This document shows positions 45,603-57,140 of a stretch of DNA of 64,000 nucleotides, piece by piece. The translations under genes were made by a program, and so were the position numbers. How positions within the stretch are numbered: the stretch's first letter is position 1; each line of letters starts with the position of its first letter. Source of the DNA: Symbiodinium natans (taxonomy: Eukaryota > Sar > Dinophyceae > Suessiales > Symbiodiniaceae); the NCBI GenBank assembly GCA_905221605.1, contig CAJNDS010002178.1, positions 252,693-316,692 of the forward strand, read 5' to 3'. The notes under the pieces are model-generated. The model was not told where the DNA came from, did no database searches, and saw only the letters and a program-made list of their open reading frames with translations.

Positions 45603-48600
45603 CGGTCCCAGAGTTTAGATCAACCCCTCCACAGCACGGAGTTTAGACTCTCGACCCTGAACGCGCATCACCCTGGCTTCAGCTGGCCTCTGTTGCGCAT
45701 TTCGGGTTTAAGAGTTTAGGGGCTTAAGAGTTGAGGGGTTTAGGGGTTTAGGGTTTTAGCGGTTTAGGGTTTAGGGGTTAAGGGTTTTGGGTTTAGGGTT
45801 GGATTTGGGGGAGGCCGATTCCCCACATGTTTCTAAGCCTAAACCCTGAACCCTGAACCCTGAGCCCTAATTCCAAACCCCGAGCCCTAAACCCCAAACC
45901 CCTTGATTGAAGCCCGAACTCTCCAAAGGCGCTCAGTGAGCCCTTAGAGAGGTCCCATGAAGGTACCCAAAGCCAAACCCTAAACCCTAAACCCTAAACC
46001 CTAAACCCTAAACCCTAAACCCTAAACCCTAAACCCTAAACCCAAAATCCTAAACCCTAAACCCTAAACCCTAAACCCTAAACCCTAAACCCTAAACCCT
46101 AAACCCCAGGCCCTAAACCCCAAACCCAAAACCCTAAACGCAAGAAACCCTCCTCAGGTTCCTGCAGCGCTTCGACACAAGCTGCGACCTCTTCCCGCTG
46201 CTTCGCCTCCTCCTTCCAGGCACCTTGGTGGGGTTTCGGGTTTAGGGTTTAGGGTTCAGGGTTTAGGGTTTAGGGTTTAGGGTTTAGGGTCCCCTTCTAC
46301 TAGTTAGTCCCTAATAGGGATTCTCATGAGCTACTATGACTGATAGTATCAGCGGGGACATCCCAACATGGGGTCCCCATCTTGACCAGCCCCGGGTCAA
46401 CACAAGGCCGAAAACCTCCAAAGCTTAGGGTTTAGGGTTTAGGGTTTAACAACCCCAAACCCTAAACCCTAAACCCTAAACCCTAAAGCCGAAACCCTAA
46501 ACCCTAAACCCGAAACCCTAAACCCTAAACCCTAAACCCTAAACCCTAAACCCCCACCTTAAACCCTAAACCCAGATCTGCAGCAAGTAGGCTCACCTCC
46601 ACTCGCCCTTGGACCAGCCTGCCGCAGGGGGTTGGATCTAGGAGATGTTGAAGGTTTGGCGCTAGTTTGCTTGGGCTTGTAAGTAGGGTAGCTGTTAGGC
46701 GCCGCTATGACTTCCCCCATGAAGGTGTGGGCGCTGCTTGAAAACCACTCATAAAAACCTTCAACTGCCCCACAATCAACAGCCCTAAGCCCCTCAACCC
46801 TACACCCGCAAACACCAAACCCTAAACCCCTCAACCCTCAACCAATCCTAAACCTCTCTGCCCCTCAACCCCTCAACCCCTCAACCCTCTCAACCCCTCA
46901 ACCCCCTCAACCCCCTCAACCCTTCAACCCCTCAACCCCCTCAACCCCTCAACCCCTCGATCCCCTCAACCCCTCAACCCCCTCAACCCCTCAACCCCCC
47001 TCCTCAACCCTTCAACCCCTTAACCCATCAACCCCTAAACCCTAAACCCTAAACCCGAGACTCTAAACCCTAAACCTAAACCCTAAACCCTACCCTCAAC
47101 CCCTCAACCCCTCAACCCCTCAACCCCTCAACCCCTCAACCCCTCAACCCCTCAACCCCTCAACCCCTCAACCCCTCAACCCCTCAACCCCTCAACCCCT
47201 CAACCCCTCAACCCCTCAACCCTGTAAACCTTAAAGCCCCAGACAGCCCATGGTTCTCCCTGACCGCAGGCGTCGACCCCGAACGGGGCGCCTACGGCCT
47301 CAAGGCTCTGGGTCTACGGTTACCCTTGCCCTCAACCCTCAACCCTAAACCCTAAACCCTAAACCCTCAACCCTAAACCCTAAACCCTAAACCCTAAACC
47401 CTAAACCCTAAAACCTAAACCCTAAACCCTAAACTTGCCAACACTACTTACTATGCCAGAAAGGCTTCCAAGTAAAGCCGTATAACAAAATCCGTAAACC
47501 CCAAACCCTTACACACTTGAACCCTCCTTAAAGCCTCCTTAAACCCTCCTTCAAACCTTCTTAAACCCTTCTGAAAGCCTTCGTAAACCTTAAGCCCTTC
47601 TTAAACCTTAAACCCTTCGTAATCCCTTCTTAAAACCTAAAACCTTAAACCCTTAAAACCCTTAAAGCCTTAAGGCCCTAAACCCCTTAAATTCCTAAAA
47701 CCCCGAAACCCTAAACCCTTAAAGCCCTTCAAACCCTTAAAACCCTTAAACCTCTAAAACCCTTCTTAAATCCTTAAATCCTTAAATCCTTAAATCCTTA
47801 AATCCTTAAATCCTTAAATCCTTAAATCCTTAAATCCTTAAGTCCTTAAACCCTGAAACCCTTAAAGCCCTTAAAGCCTTTTCAACCCTTCGCAATCCCC
47901 TCTGACACCCTAGAACCCTTAAACCCTTACAACCCTTAAAACCTTAACTCCTCAAGCCCCGAAACCCTAAACCCCAAACCCTTAAAGCCCTCAAAACCCT
48001 TAAACCCTTCTTAAACCTTAAACCCCTAAACCCCTAAAACCCTTAAAGCCTTAAATCCTTAAATCCTTAAACCCATTAGAACTCTTAAAGCCCTGAAACC
48101 CTTAAACCCTTCGTAATCCCTTCTTAACCCTTAAAGCCTAAAACCCTAAAACCCTAAAACCCTTGAAACCCTTAAACCCCTCTTATCCTTCAAGAGGAGT
48201 CCAATCTGGCCAAGCTCTTTGGCGAGATGCTGTCGCCCCCTCCTCGCAAAGAGCTCCCCAAAACCTGAAGCGCTAAATCCTAGGCCCTAAGCCCTAAACC
48301 CGAAACCCGAAACCCGAAACCCTAAACCCTAAACCCTAAACCCTAAACCCTAAACCCTAAACCCTAAACCCTAAACCCTAAACCCTAAACCCGAAACCCC
48401 AACCCCAAAACCCTAACTCCTAAACCCGAAACCCTAAACCCTCAACGCTTGCGTCGCCATGATTCGGAGCCCGAAGTCCTCAGACCAAGCGCCTATGCGT
48501 TGCACATGCGCAAGGCTCAGAGAAAAAAGCGCCCGAAGCTCTACTCTAAAGCCTTCGCCCTACTGCCAGGATGTTCCCCTTGACCCTAAACCCGAAACCC

Positions 48601-51600
48601 TAAACCCTGAACCCTTAAACCCTAAACCCTAAACCCTAAACCCTAAACCCTAAACCCGAAGCCCTACACGTTCAGAGTTTGGGGCCCGGTATCTAGGCTT
48701 GGAGACGTGCGACCCCAAATCCCTGAACCTGAAGCCCCGAACCCTAACTAGCCAAGCCCCAAACCCTCAAGCCTGGAAGGGTTTAGGGTTTAGGGTTTAG
48801 GGTTTAGGGTTTTAGGGTTTAGGGTTTAGGGTTTAGGGTTTAGGGTTCAGGGCTGTAGTGTTTAGGGTTCAGGGGTTAGGATGCCCCTACATACTAGGGG
48901 CCGCCTTCCCACAGGAATCCCCAACAGGGACCCTAGTTTCAGAACTGATCATATGCCAGCGCACGATGCTATGTTTTATACTATTCTGATATACCGCAGT
49001 ACCTTTGTGGTGCTTTACTGTAACTCTAGATCCTTAGCCTGTTTGGGTTTAGTGGGTTTCCTAGTAAGGCAGCTAACAAATTAATGTTTAGCTGCCCTCC
49101 TAAGTGCAGCCAAGGTACATCTAGAATGCTTCAATACACTACAGCATGCTAAGAGTGGGGTGGCTGACTATGAGGCAAAACTGTACTTCTCGTTACCATA
49201 ACATGCTGCAGTGTACTGTCTCATATTATAGTACACCCCTCAAACCTACACCCTAAACCCTGAACCCTAAACCCCTCAACCCTGAAACCCTGAAACCCCT
49301 CAACCCCTCAACCCCTCAACCCCTCAACCCCTCAACCCCTCAACCCCTCAACCCCTCAACCCCTCAACCCTGAAACCCTGAAACCCTGAAACCCTGAAAC
49401 CCTAAACCCTAAACCCTAAACCCCAAGCCCTAAACCCTAAACCCTTAATCTCTCTTGACGACTCAGGCTTCCAGAGGCACAGAGGCCCGGTGCATCCTGG
49501 CGTCCAAGGTTTCGGGTTTAAAGCTTGCCGGGTTTAGGGTTAGGGTTTAGGGTTTGGGGTTTGGGGTTTTGGGGGTTTTGGGGTTTTGAGGTTTGGGGTT
49601 TATGTAGGGTCTGGGGTCTAAGTTTCTCGGGGGCAGGGTTTGGGGTTTAGGGGTTTGGGGTTTGGCGTTTGGGCTTTAGGGTTTCAGGGTTCAGAGTTGA
49701 GGGTGTGCATAGGAGCTTACGATCTTCAACGTTTTCAGGGATTCCGAAACTGCCGGTTAAGTGGAGAAAAGCGCAAGCCCCGCCTAAACCCCAAACCCCA
49801 AAACCCAAGCCCTTCCCCCCCCCCCCCCCCCCGCTGGCTCTTAGTAGGGGAATAAGGGAATTAGGTACCGTGGTTCCCTAAACCCTAAACCCTAAACCCT
49901 AAACCCTAAACCCTAAACCCTAAACCCTAAACCCTAAACCCTAAACCCTAAACCCTAAACCCCCAACACTAAACCCTAAACCCTCAGCCCCCCAAACCTG
50001 CGAGCTTCTGACGCCTGCGAGAGGCAGCGCCTGATCCGCTGGAAAGACCCGGCCTTGCAGGAGGGCTACCGATGTGCTGCAGGCCCGGCATCGCAGGAGG
50101 TGGTTTGGGGTTTAGGGTTTGGGGGTTTAGGGTTTAGGCTTTAGGATTTAGGGTTTAGGGTTTAGGGTGCTTAGGGTGTAGGGTTTTGGGTCTAGGGTGT
50201 AGGCTTTAGGGTGTGGGGTTTAGGGTTTAGGGTTCTGGGGTTTTGGGGCTGAAGTCCAGAGCTGGTGATGGTGTAGATATATGCAGGGTCATATGTGCTT
50301 GAAAGTCTTTGCCAAGCCCGAGACGTCAAAAGATGCCCGAACCCCTCAGCCCTCAGCCAGAAAGTCCCAGAACTCAAAGCCGCCCAAGCCCTAAGCCCTA
50401 AAGGCCGCGACCCTAAACCCTACCCCAAACCCAAAACCGTAAACCCCAAACCCACAAACCCAAGACCCTCGCCTCAACCCTGAAACTCCAAACCGCAAAC
50501 CCGAAACCTTAAACCCTAAGCCCGAAAATCCTCAACCCTAAATCCCCAAGCCATAAAGACCGAAACCCCAAGCCCTAAACCCTAAACCCCAAGCCCTAAA
50601 CCCCAAACCCCAAGCCCGAAACCCTATACCCTAAACCCCAAACCTCAAAGCCCTGAGCGCGCAAGCCCCTATGTCCCTAACCCTAAACCCTAAACCCTAA
50701 ACCCTAAACCCTAAACCTTAAACCCTAAACCCTAAACCCTAAACCCTAAACCCTAAACCCTAAACCCTCGTAGGAGACTTCGCTTCCGTTCTCCACTCAG
50801 AGCCTTGGCTTGCAGGAAGCCTGGGTTCCTGGGGTTTTAGGGTTTTGGGGTTTAGGGTTTTGGGGTTTAAGGTGTCGGATTTGGGGGTTTAGGGTTCAGG
50901 GTTTTGGGGTGTAGGGTGTCGGATTTGGGTTTTGGGGTTTAGGGTTTTGGGGTTTAAGGTGTCGGATTTGGGGTTTGGGGTTGCTAGGGTTTTGGGGTTT
51001 AGGGTGTCGGATTTGGGGTTTAGGGTTCCTAGGGTTTTGGGGTTTAGGGTGTCGGATTTGGGGTTTAGGGGTTTTGGGTTTTGGGGTTCAGGGTGTCGGA
51101 TTTGGGGTTTGGGGTTCAGGGTTTTGGGGTTGAGGGTGTCAGGGTTCAGGGTTTTGGGTTCATGGTTTAGGGTGTGGGGTTTTGGGGTTTAGGGCTGAGG
51201 GTTTAGGGTTTAGGGTTTAGGGTTTAGGGTTTAGGGTTTGGGGTTCAGGGTTTCGGGGAACCGTTGCTCTTAGGTCGGAAAGCCTAAACCCTAAACCCTA
51301 AACCCTAAACCCTAAACCCTAAACCCTAAACCCTAAGCCCTAAGCCCTAAAGCCTAAACCCTAAACCCTAAACCCTGGACCCTAAACACTAAACCCTAAA
51401 CCCTAAACCCTAACCCTGAACCCTAAGCCCGAACTCTAAGCCCCAAGCCCTTCTTGGATCTACCTGTGAAGTAGGGCTCGTACTTAGGCTTTGATGCGTG
51501 TGTTAAGGGGCTCTGGAGGGGTATCGGCGGGTTTATACATGCCTCCTTTTGCGGATACTGTCAATAAGAAAACCCTACTACCTCGCATCGTATTATGTGG

Positions 51601-53452
51601 GGAGTACTTTAGATGTTGGGCCTTGTTTTGGGTTTCCGACTATTCAACTTGGCCTTGTCTTGGGCAGGGTGTAGCTAGCCCCGTAGCCTAAAGCCGAAAG
51701 CCTAAACTCAACAAAGCCCAAACCCGAACCTTAAACCCGACCTAGCCTAAACAAAAACCCTAAGCCCTAAGCCCTAAACCCTCAACCCTAAACCCTAAAC
51801 TTTCCCCCTAAACCCTCAACCCTAGACCCTAAACCCTCAGCCTTGTAGGGGCAGTCGGGGAGAGGGGGGGGGGGTGTAGTCTAGGAGCTAATGCTTGCAA
51901 GGTCGTGGAGAGCCGTGCCACTGCAAAGCCCGGGTCCGTGCTGACGCTCGGCCACTTCTCCGGCAAAGGGTCCAGGGTTTAGGGTTCAGGGTTTAGGGTT
52001 TAGGGCTTTAGGGTTTAGGGTTTAGGGTGGTTGGGGTTTAGGGTTTGGGGTTTTTTACTCAACCCTCAACCCTCAACCCTCAACCCCACCCCTGAATCCA
52101 ACAGTACGCAGGTAGGGTGGGCAGACCTGGCAGTCCCAAGTTGGACTCCCCAAGTTGGTGGCTGAGGATTGTGATGGTTTTCGGTTGTGGGGTGTGGCCG
52201 ATTCTCTTTTGCTCTTAGGGTATTTTTTGGCCATGAACCCTAAAACCCTGAAAGCTACGTGGTTTAGGGTTTAGGGTTTAGGGTTTAGGGCTACGCCCTG
52301 AACCTTAAACTGCAAAGCCCCAAAACCCAAAGGCGAGGTGAACGATGCTTTGAGCAAGATCCACAACGCGGCGGACCAGACGGAGCTTGGGCGGAAACCA
52401 TCTCGTTGGGGTTCAGGGGTTAGGGCTCCGAAAACCCAAAACCATAAACCTAAACCCGGAACCCTAAACGCTGTAACCCTGAAACCCTCAGCCCTGAAAC
52501 CCTGACACTGTAAGCCCTAAACTCTGAAACCCTAAAGCGGTCCTTTGGGCCTCGAAAATCAGCCCCTCAGACCCCAAGCCTCCTGACCCTGTTTTTTGGG
52601 GTGAGGGTTTAGGGTTCAGGGTTTAGGATTTAGGGTTTAGGGTTTAGGGTTTAGGATGGCCCGGCACCCCAAACCCTAATTTCTAAACCCCTAAACCCCT
52701 CAAGCCCCTGAAGCCCAAAACCCCTAATCCCAAGGCCCCGAGCAGGCAAATGTAGATTGGGCATCGAGATGACTTCGATCGTCATAGCATCCACCCCAAA
52801 AAGCACGGGTTGACTGGTGATGACGGTGAGGATGATGCCCAAAAAAAAGCCGAACCCTAAACCCCACTTAGAAGCTGTTTTGACTGAGTAAGTCCACTTC
52901 CTATCCCCTTAGAACCCCCTGTTCTAATCCCCATAACCCACCTTGCTAACCCTACTTACTAAGCCAACAAAACTTCCAAGCACCCTCCCCCACAAGTTTG
53001 AATCAGCCCCTAGTCGATCTTTGTGGTGCTTTACTGTAACTTTAGATCCTTAGCCTTTTTGGGTTTATTGGGTTTCCTAGTAAGGCAGCTAAAAACTTAA
53101 TTTTAAGCTGCCCTCCTCAGTGCAGCCAAGAGATGAGACAGGAGAAGAGAAACCACCTCTTGGAGGTGGTCCGAAAAGCCTCGGTCTTGCCCCCAGGTAA
53201 GGTCAAGAGTTCAGGGTTCAGGCCATAAGCCCTCAGAACCCTGAGAAGCATCAGAACCCGAAGAACCCCAGGTAAGAACCGTGAAGAACCCTGCTGAGAA
53301 CCTGCAAGAATCCAAAACAAAAGAAGTCTAAGAACCCTAAAGGACCCTAAAGAACCCTAAAAGCCTCAAGGAAGCCTAAAGAACCCTAAGAGTCTTATGT
53401 AAGAACGTAAGAACCCTAAGAATCCTAAACCTTGAGCCCCCCAAGGTTGAGT

Positions 53453-53483
<31 letters not shown>

Positions 53484-54477
53484 GGGGGGTTTCCGGGATT
53501 CGGTTTCAAGGGTGGGCCTGTGCACTTCAGGCTCAGGGTTTCAGGTGCCTGCCAATTGCTGTTTCAGGGTTTAGGGTTTAGGGTTTGGGGTTTAAGGTTA
53601 CTTCCTTGCACCCCTGGAAGAAAAGATGGAGACCCGGTACACTAATTGGGGCTTCTAGGGTTGAGTGCTCAGGGTTAGAAGTTTCGGGTGCCAAAGCTGT
53701 GTTGCCCCAAGCCCTAAACCTTCAACCCTAAACCCTAAACCCTAAACCCTAAACCCTAAACCCTGAACCCTAAACCCCAAACTCCTAAACCCCAAACCCC
53801 AAACCCCTAAACCCTAAACCCCCACATGAAGGGTCTTGGGGCTGTCTAGAAATTCTGGAACAGAGGCCTTGGAGCAGAAGTGGATTGCCAAGATCATCCT
53901 CAAGGATCTGAAGGCCGAGATTCTTAGGAGGGTTCGGGTTGAGGGTTTGGGGTCCCTAAACCCTAAACCCTAAACCCTAAACCCTAAACCCTAAACCCTA
54001 AACCCTAAACCCTGAACCCTAAACTCTAAACCGTCTAAACCCTAACAGGGTTTTGGGGTTTAGGGTTTAGTTCAAGGCTCAGGAGGCCTGAGGGTTTAGG
54101 GTTTAGGGTTTAGGGTTTAGGGTTTAGGGTTTAGGGCGAATCTACCTCTGTCCCCAGCGCCCTGCCACTTTTGGGTCTGGGAAGGCTGCGGGAGGCTGTG
54201 ACACCCCTGGCCCCCGCACAAAAGCCCTGAAGCCCTAAAGTTCGAAAGCCCTAAAGCCCTAAAGCCCTAAAGCCCTAAAGCCCTAAAGCCCTAAAGCCCT
54301 AAAGCCCTAAAGCCCTAAAGCCCTGAAACCCTGAAACCCTAAAACCCTAACCAACCCTAGCCCTAAAGCCCTAAAGCCCTCCCGGCTGCATGCGAGAAGC
54401 TCCCGCGAGGTGGGCATCAGCCACGAGAGCGTGCTGAAGAAGTTCCACCCTGATGCCATGGAGTTGTATCTGGGACT
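45603..54477 (+). CDS. LIG4-like: DNA ligase IV-like gene, N-terminal DNA-binding domain only
   Basis: Exons carry, in the right order, the conserved pieces of the ligase IV N-terminal domain. 46145-46232 gives TLLRFLQRFDTSCDLFPLLR and LLLPG. 47247-47311 gives VDPERGAYGLKAL. 48195 onward gives ESNLAKLFGEMLSPP. 49713-49755 joins 50005-50099 and gives SDACERQRLIRWKDP. 51885-51969 gives CKVVESRATAKPGSVLTLG. 52333-52410 gives EVNDALSKIHNAADQ. 53864-53931 gives EQKWIAKIILKDLK. 54410-54477 gives GISHESVLKKFHPDAMELY. Several joins are phase-exact (45705 to 46145, 46232 to 47247, 47311 to 48195, 52410 to 53864, 53931 to 54410). Exon 48195 lacks a GT before a stop, so a non-GT donor or a break is needed. 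Ligase IV seals breaks in end joining. The catalytic lysine domain is not visible: the retroelement starts 400 bases after the last exon. A possible next exon is 60076-60115. Confidence 0.6.
46288..46370. mobile_element. Decayed foldback element
   Basis: Weak inverted ends (gtccccttctactagttagtc and gatagtatcagcggggac) with agggattctc inside, resembling the 36801 family. It lies in an intron of the ligase-like gene. Confidence 0.45.
46850..47226. repeat. (CCCCTCAA)n octamer array
   Basis: Two blocks of an 8-base unit, the second (about 47098-47222) nearly perfect with about 15 copies, with true CCCTAAA units between. A third block lies at 49286-49370. It is intronic in the ligase-like gene. 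Confidence 0.95.
47515..48185. repeat. Degenerate CCCTTAAA-type region with a (TCCTTAAA)n core
   Basis: About 670 bases of 8-10-base units such as cccttaaa and ccttcttaaac. At 47764-47850 they form about ten perfect TCCTTAAA copies. No island in it reads as an exon. Confidence 0.9.
49004..49114 (+). repeat. 111-bp dispersed repeat, copy 1
   Basis: Begins tttgtggtgctttactgtaac and ends gtgcagccaag. It contains a small stem ggcagcta...tagctgcc. Copy 2 at 53020-53130 has the same length and orientation, with roughly 90% identity by eye. Both lie in ligase introns. Confidence 0.85.
49125..49222. mobile_element. Foldback element
   Basis: The ends tacactacagcatgct and agcatg-like cataacatgctgcagtgta are inverted repeats about 95 bases apart, immediately right of the 111-bp repeat. 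Confidence 0.55.
50866..51145 (+). repeat. Higher-order repeat, about 44 bp, seven copies
   Basis: The landmark ggtgtcggat(ttgg) recurs near 50871, 50915, 50958, 51003, 51048 and 51092, with a decayed copy at 51135. Spacing is 43-45 bases. Between landmarks lie TTTAGGG/TTTTGGGG-type units, so several variant heptamers have been copied together as one larger unit. Confidence 0.85.
51488..51691 (+). CDS. 67-codon open exon, status unclear
   Basis: Following an AG, the frame reads ALMRVLRGSGGVSAGLYMPP, then FADTVNKKTLLPRIVLCGEY and ALFWVSDYSTWPCLGQ to TAA. It lies inside the span of the ligase-like gene and matches no ligase motif. It could be a nested gene, a decayed insertion or a chance frame. 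Its base use is less GC-rich than that of the other exons. Confidence 0.25.
   Translation, partial: ALMRVLRGSGGVSAGLYMPPFADTVNKKTLLPRIVLCGEYFRCWALFWVSDYSTWPCLGQGVASPVA
53020..53130 (+). repeat. 111-bp dispersed repeat, copy 2
   Basis: Same unit as 49004-49114, same orientation. It is followed directly by an ATG frame at 53133 (MRQEKRNHLLEVVRKASVLP) with a GTAAGG donor, which may be a chance exon. Confidence 0.85.
53453..53489 (+). repeat. Poly-G run of about 30
   Basis: Thirty consecutive G, one T, then six more G. It would form G-quadruplexes, and its exact length is probably an assembly estimate. Confidence 0.95.
54243..54325. repeat. (GCCCTAAA)n octamer array
   Basis: About ten perfect 8-base units, just upstream of the ligase exon at 54410. 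Confidence 0.95.
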
Positions 54478-54489
54478 GTAAGGTTAGGG

Positions 54490-54765
54490 TCTTAGGGTTT
54501 TAGGGGGTTTTAGGGGTTTCGGGGGCTTTAGGGGGTTTAAGGGGGTTTAAGGGCGTTTAACGGGGTTTAAGGGGGTTTGAGGGGGCTTAAGGGGTGTGAA
54601 GGGATTCAGGGAGTTTAAGCACGGTGTACGGGGTTTAAGGGGGTTTAAGGGGTTTAATGGGAGTTTAAGGGCGTTTAAGGGTGTTTAAGGGGGTTTAAGG
54701 GGGTTTAGAGGGGACTTAGTGGGGGTTTAATGGGGTTTATGAGGTTTTAGGGGTAAGGGTTTGGG
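54490..54765 (+). repeat. (GGGGGTTTAA)n-type array
   Basis: About 270 bases of 9-10-base G-rich units (gggggtttaa and variants) directly after the donor at 54478, in the proposed intron that also holds the retroelement. Confidence 0.9.
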
Positions 54766-54883
54766 TTTAGCGGGTCAGGCAGGCTTTTAAGCAGGGCTCT
54801 CTCTAGTTGAATTCAGGTTCTGTCAGGTTCTGATGGCTCCTAGCGACAGGTATGAGTACCCTGAGTACCCAGGAATCAATAAC

Positions 54884-54934
54884 CTTGATCCGTAAGCTGG
54901 CAACTGAATGTGTTTCGCAATCTTAAGCTGTTCA
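54884..54934 (+). repeat. Terminal split direct repeat A1
   Basis: Begins cttgatccgtaagctggcaa and ends aagctgttca; identical over 51 bases to 59750-59800. Confidence 0.95.
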
Positions 54935-55160
54935 AGGTAGTGTATGGATCGTGTCGTGGGCGTCGTTCAACTTGCTCAGGCCGCTGTTTCCTCCAGCCTT
55001 TTCGGGCTCGCCTGCCCTTTTCATTGTGGACCAGTCTCTCTGCCCTCCCTGGCATTATCCTTTCTTCTGGGGTTTCGGGTAGAGGTCTAGTCGTCGCCCT
55101 TCTGGTGAGGTTCCGACACATTGTGGCCACCGGCTGCTCCGGCAGCTTCTTCGAGCCGGC

Positions 55161-55994
55161 TTGCAGGGTACTTGCATGAGCAGCCCCCCCACACCCTCAG
55201 ACATCGACTTAGTTGAGCTTGAGGTTATCTTTGGGGGTCTTAGAGTTTCTGCTAGAGGTTCTGCTGGGGATACTGCCCGATTCTTGTCACTGTTGAGGCA
55301 CACGGAATCTGACTTTGGCCAACCGGCACCTGTGCAGCTTCAAAGCCCTTCGGAGAGCTCCTTCCTGTTGGTGCCCAGTCCTTCCTCCAGCACCAACCCA
55401 AGCACTCACCAGGGCCAGTCTCCGCTTTGCCCGAATAGGGACAAGCTCCTCGCATCTTTCCCAGATTGCCCACAAGACCTCCTTACCGCCTCTTTGGGTT
55501 TAGGGGGTTCCGTTAGTGCCGGCAGAGCTAGGGTTTCTAGGGCGTGGCTCGCCGGCTGCTGGGCTCAGGCCACACTCCAGAAACAGATAGCCAGTCCGAG
55601 CGTGACTCCTGCACTGAGCATTGCAAATCGCTTGTACATGCATCTTTCGCACTGCCAGAGACTGCTTCCGCTTTGTGGGGAGTCCTCCCAGTGGCTTGTC
55701 TGTCTCGCACGCCTTCCCGTCCGAGACAGAAGGTCGGGCCTTTTGCCGCGCTGCAGGCGTGAGGTGGGACGACTTGCAATGAATGCCTCAGAGGTTGTGC
55801 CTTTGACACTCGGGTGCTTCTTTTCAGGCGCAATGTTTGGTTATACTAGCACGTGCTGGGGGCTTCTTGCTTGGTGTGCCTGTGGACACTTTCTCAACAG
55901 CGGAGTTGAAGCATGGGATCTGGAGGAGGAACCCGAGTTCTTGCATACTTTCGACATGGACGCTCCCAATCATTACCAGTCGTCCAGGAGCTGA
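55161..55994 (+). pseudogene. Retroelement 5' frame, gag-like
   Basis: A 277-codon open frame rich in Ser and Pro. A segment RVSRAWLAGCWAQATL, then IASPSVTPALSIANRLYMHL, resembles the 'RAW.AG.WA..VL' stretch near the N-terminus of dinoflagellate DIRS-like polyproteins, from memory. Downstream the coding continues in other frames, so this is a fragment. A function in particle formation is inferred only. Confidence 0.55.
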
Positions 55995-56015
55995 TCGACG
56001 CTGCAAGGGCCTGGA

Positions 56016-57140
56016 TTGCTGCAGGAGATGTGCAGGAGACTCAGCCAGGAGGGGGAGCCATCTGCTCATGCGCCTCCTGCAAAGAAGGCAGCCAAGACTC
56101 CAGCGCCAGCCAAGGCGAAGAGACCCACAACAGCCCTGCTGTCTGGGCAGGTACAGGTTTTGGAGCCCCTCTTGCCGGCCCTCACTTCCCAGTCCCTGGC
56201 CGCGCGCCAAGCCGCACTGGAGGAGATTTTGGCAAAGGGCCCTCAAGCCTCAGTGTCTGCGCCCCCACCTGCGCTGCGGCTGCGCAGCACCAGCCTGCGC
56301 AGCACCTGCCCATGTCTGCATCTCTTGCTCAGTGATTGGGGGCTGCTGTCTTCCCCCCGCTGGGAGGCCTTGCCGCGGAATTAGGGGTGCTAGGCCCGCC
56401 ATGGACTCGTCGCTCAGGTATTGAAGCATCAGCCCGCAGCGGCAGCTGGATTGCCAGAACTCCTTGCAGAAGAAGGGTTAGGCAGGGAGAGGTAAGAGAG
56501 GTCCGATCCGCTTTCCCAAGCCGTCCTAGCACAATCGAATCGCGGCGACACCTTCCCCGATTTGACTGGAGTTCCCGGAGGTCTGCCGCCTCCAGAGGGG
56601 GGCCACCCAGCGGGCACGGCTCCAGGAAGAATTGGCGATGGGATCTGGAGCCTTTTACACAGCAGTCACGCAGAACATGTTGCGCCGGATGCAACCGCTT
56701 CAGCCGACCTGGCCTCGCTACACAAGCAAGGGTCAACGTGTGCACCTACCTAGAGAGGTTCGGTGGTTTTGCCCAGACAAGGGAGCTGGGGCTCATTGCG
56801 GGCGTGCCAAGACAGGGTTGCTCTCCTTCTGGTTCTTCCCGAACAGGGAGCGATGGACGCCGGACGGCTGGACATCGCATACCTCCGCACACTGGCCGAG
56901 GACCCACCGATTGGACTCTTCACAAACAAGACCGTCTTGAGCGCTTCCAGGGCTCGGAGCTTCGCCCCGTTGGCCTCCCAAAAATGGACCTGATTCAGAG
57001 CAAACGTCAGGAGCTGGGGGGCGGAGGCGTGGGAGGTCGTCAGGTCCCAAGGATCCGAGTACGGCTTCTGGCTCCGCCGCCGGAAGCGACGAACAAAATC
57101 TGAGCGGAAAGAGGCGAGAGCCCCAAAGAAGAAAGCATCC
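56016..57140 (+). pseudogene. Retroelement gag-like region, frameshifted
   Basis: Coding-like segments occur in three frames: 56016-56384 (Lys/Pro-rich, APPAKKAAKTPAPAKAKRP), 56632-56760 (GSGAFYTAVTQNMLRRMQPL) and 56850-56993 (GRLDIAYLRTLAEDPPIGLF, then SRARSFAPLASQKW). A lysine-rich tail follows to about 57140 in another frame. The 'LA.L..L.EDPP..LF' stretch is a family hallmark as I remember it. At least two frameshifts are needed to read it through. Confidence 0.5.

Noticed and set aside
50932-51192. 86-codon frame with GFRVSDLGF repeats
   Set aside because: It is a direct translation of the 44-bp higher-order repeat; no exon signals support it.
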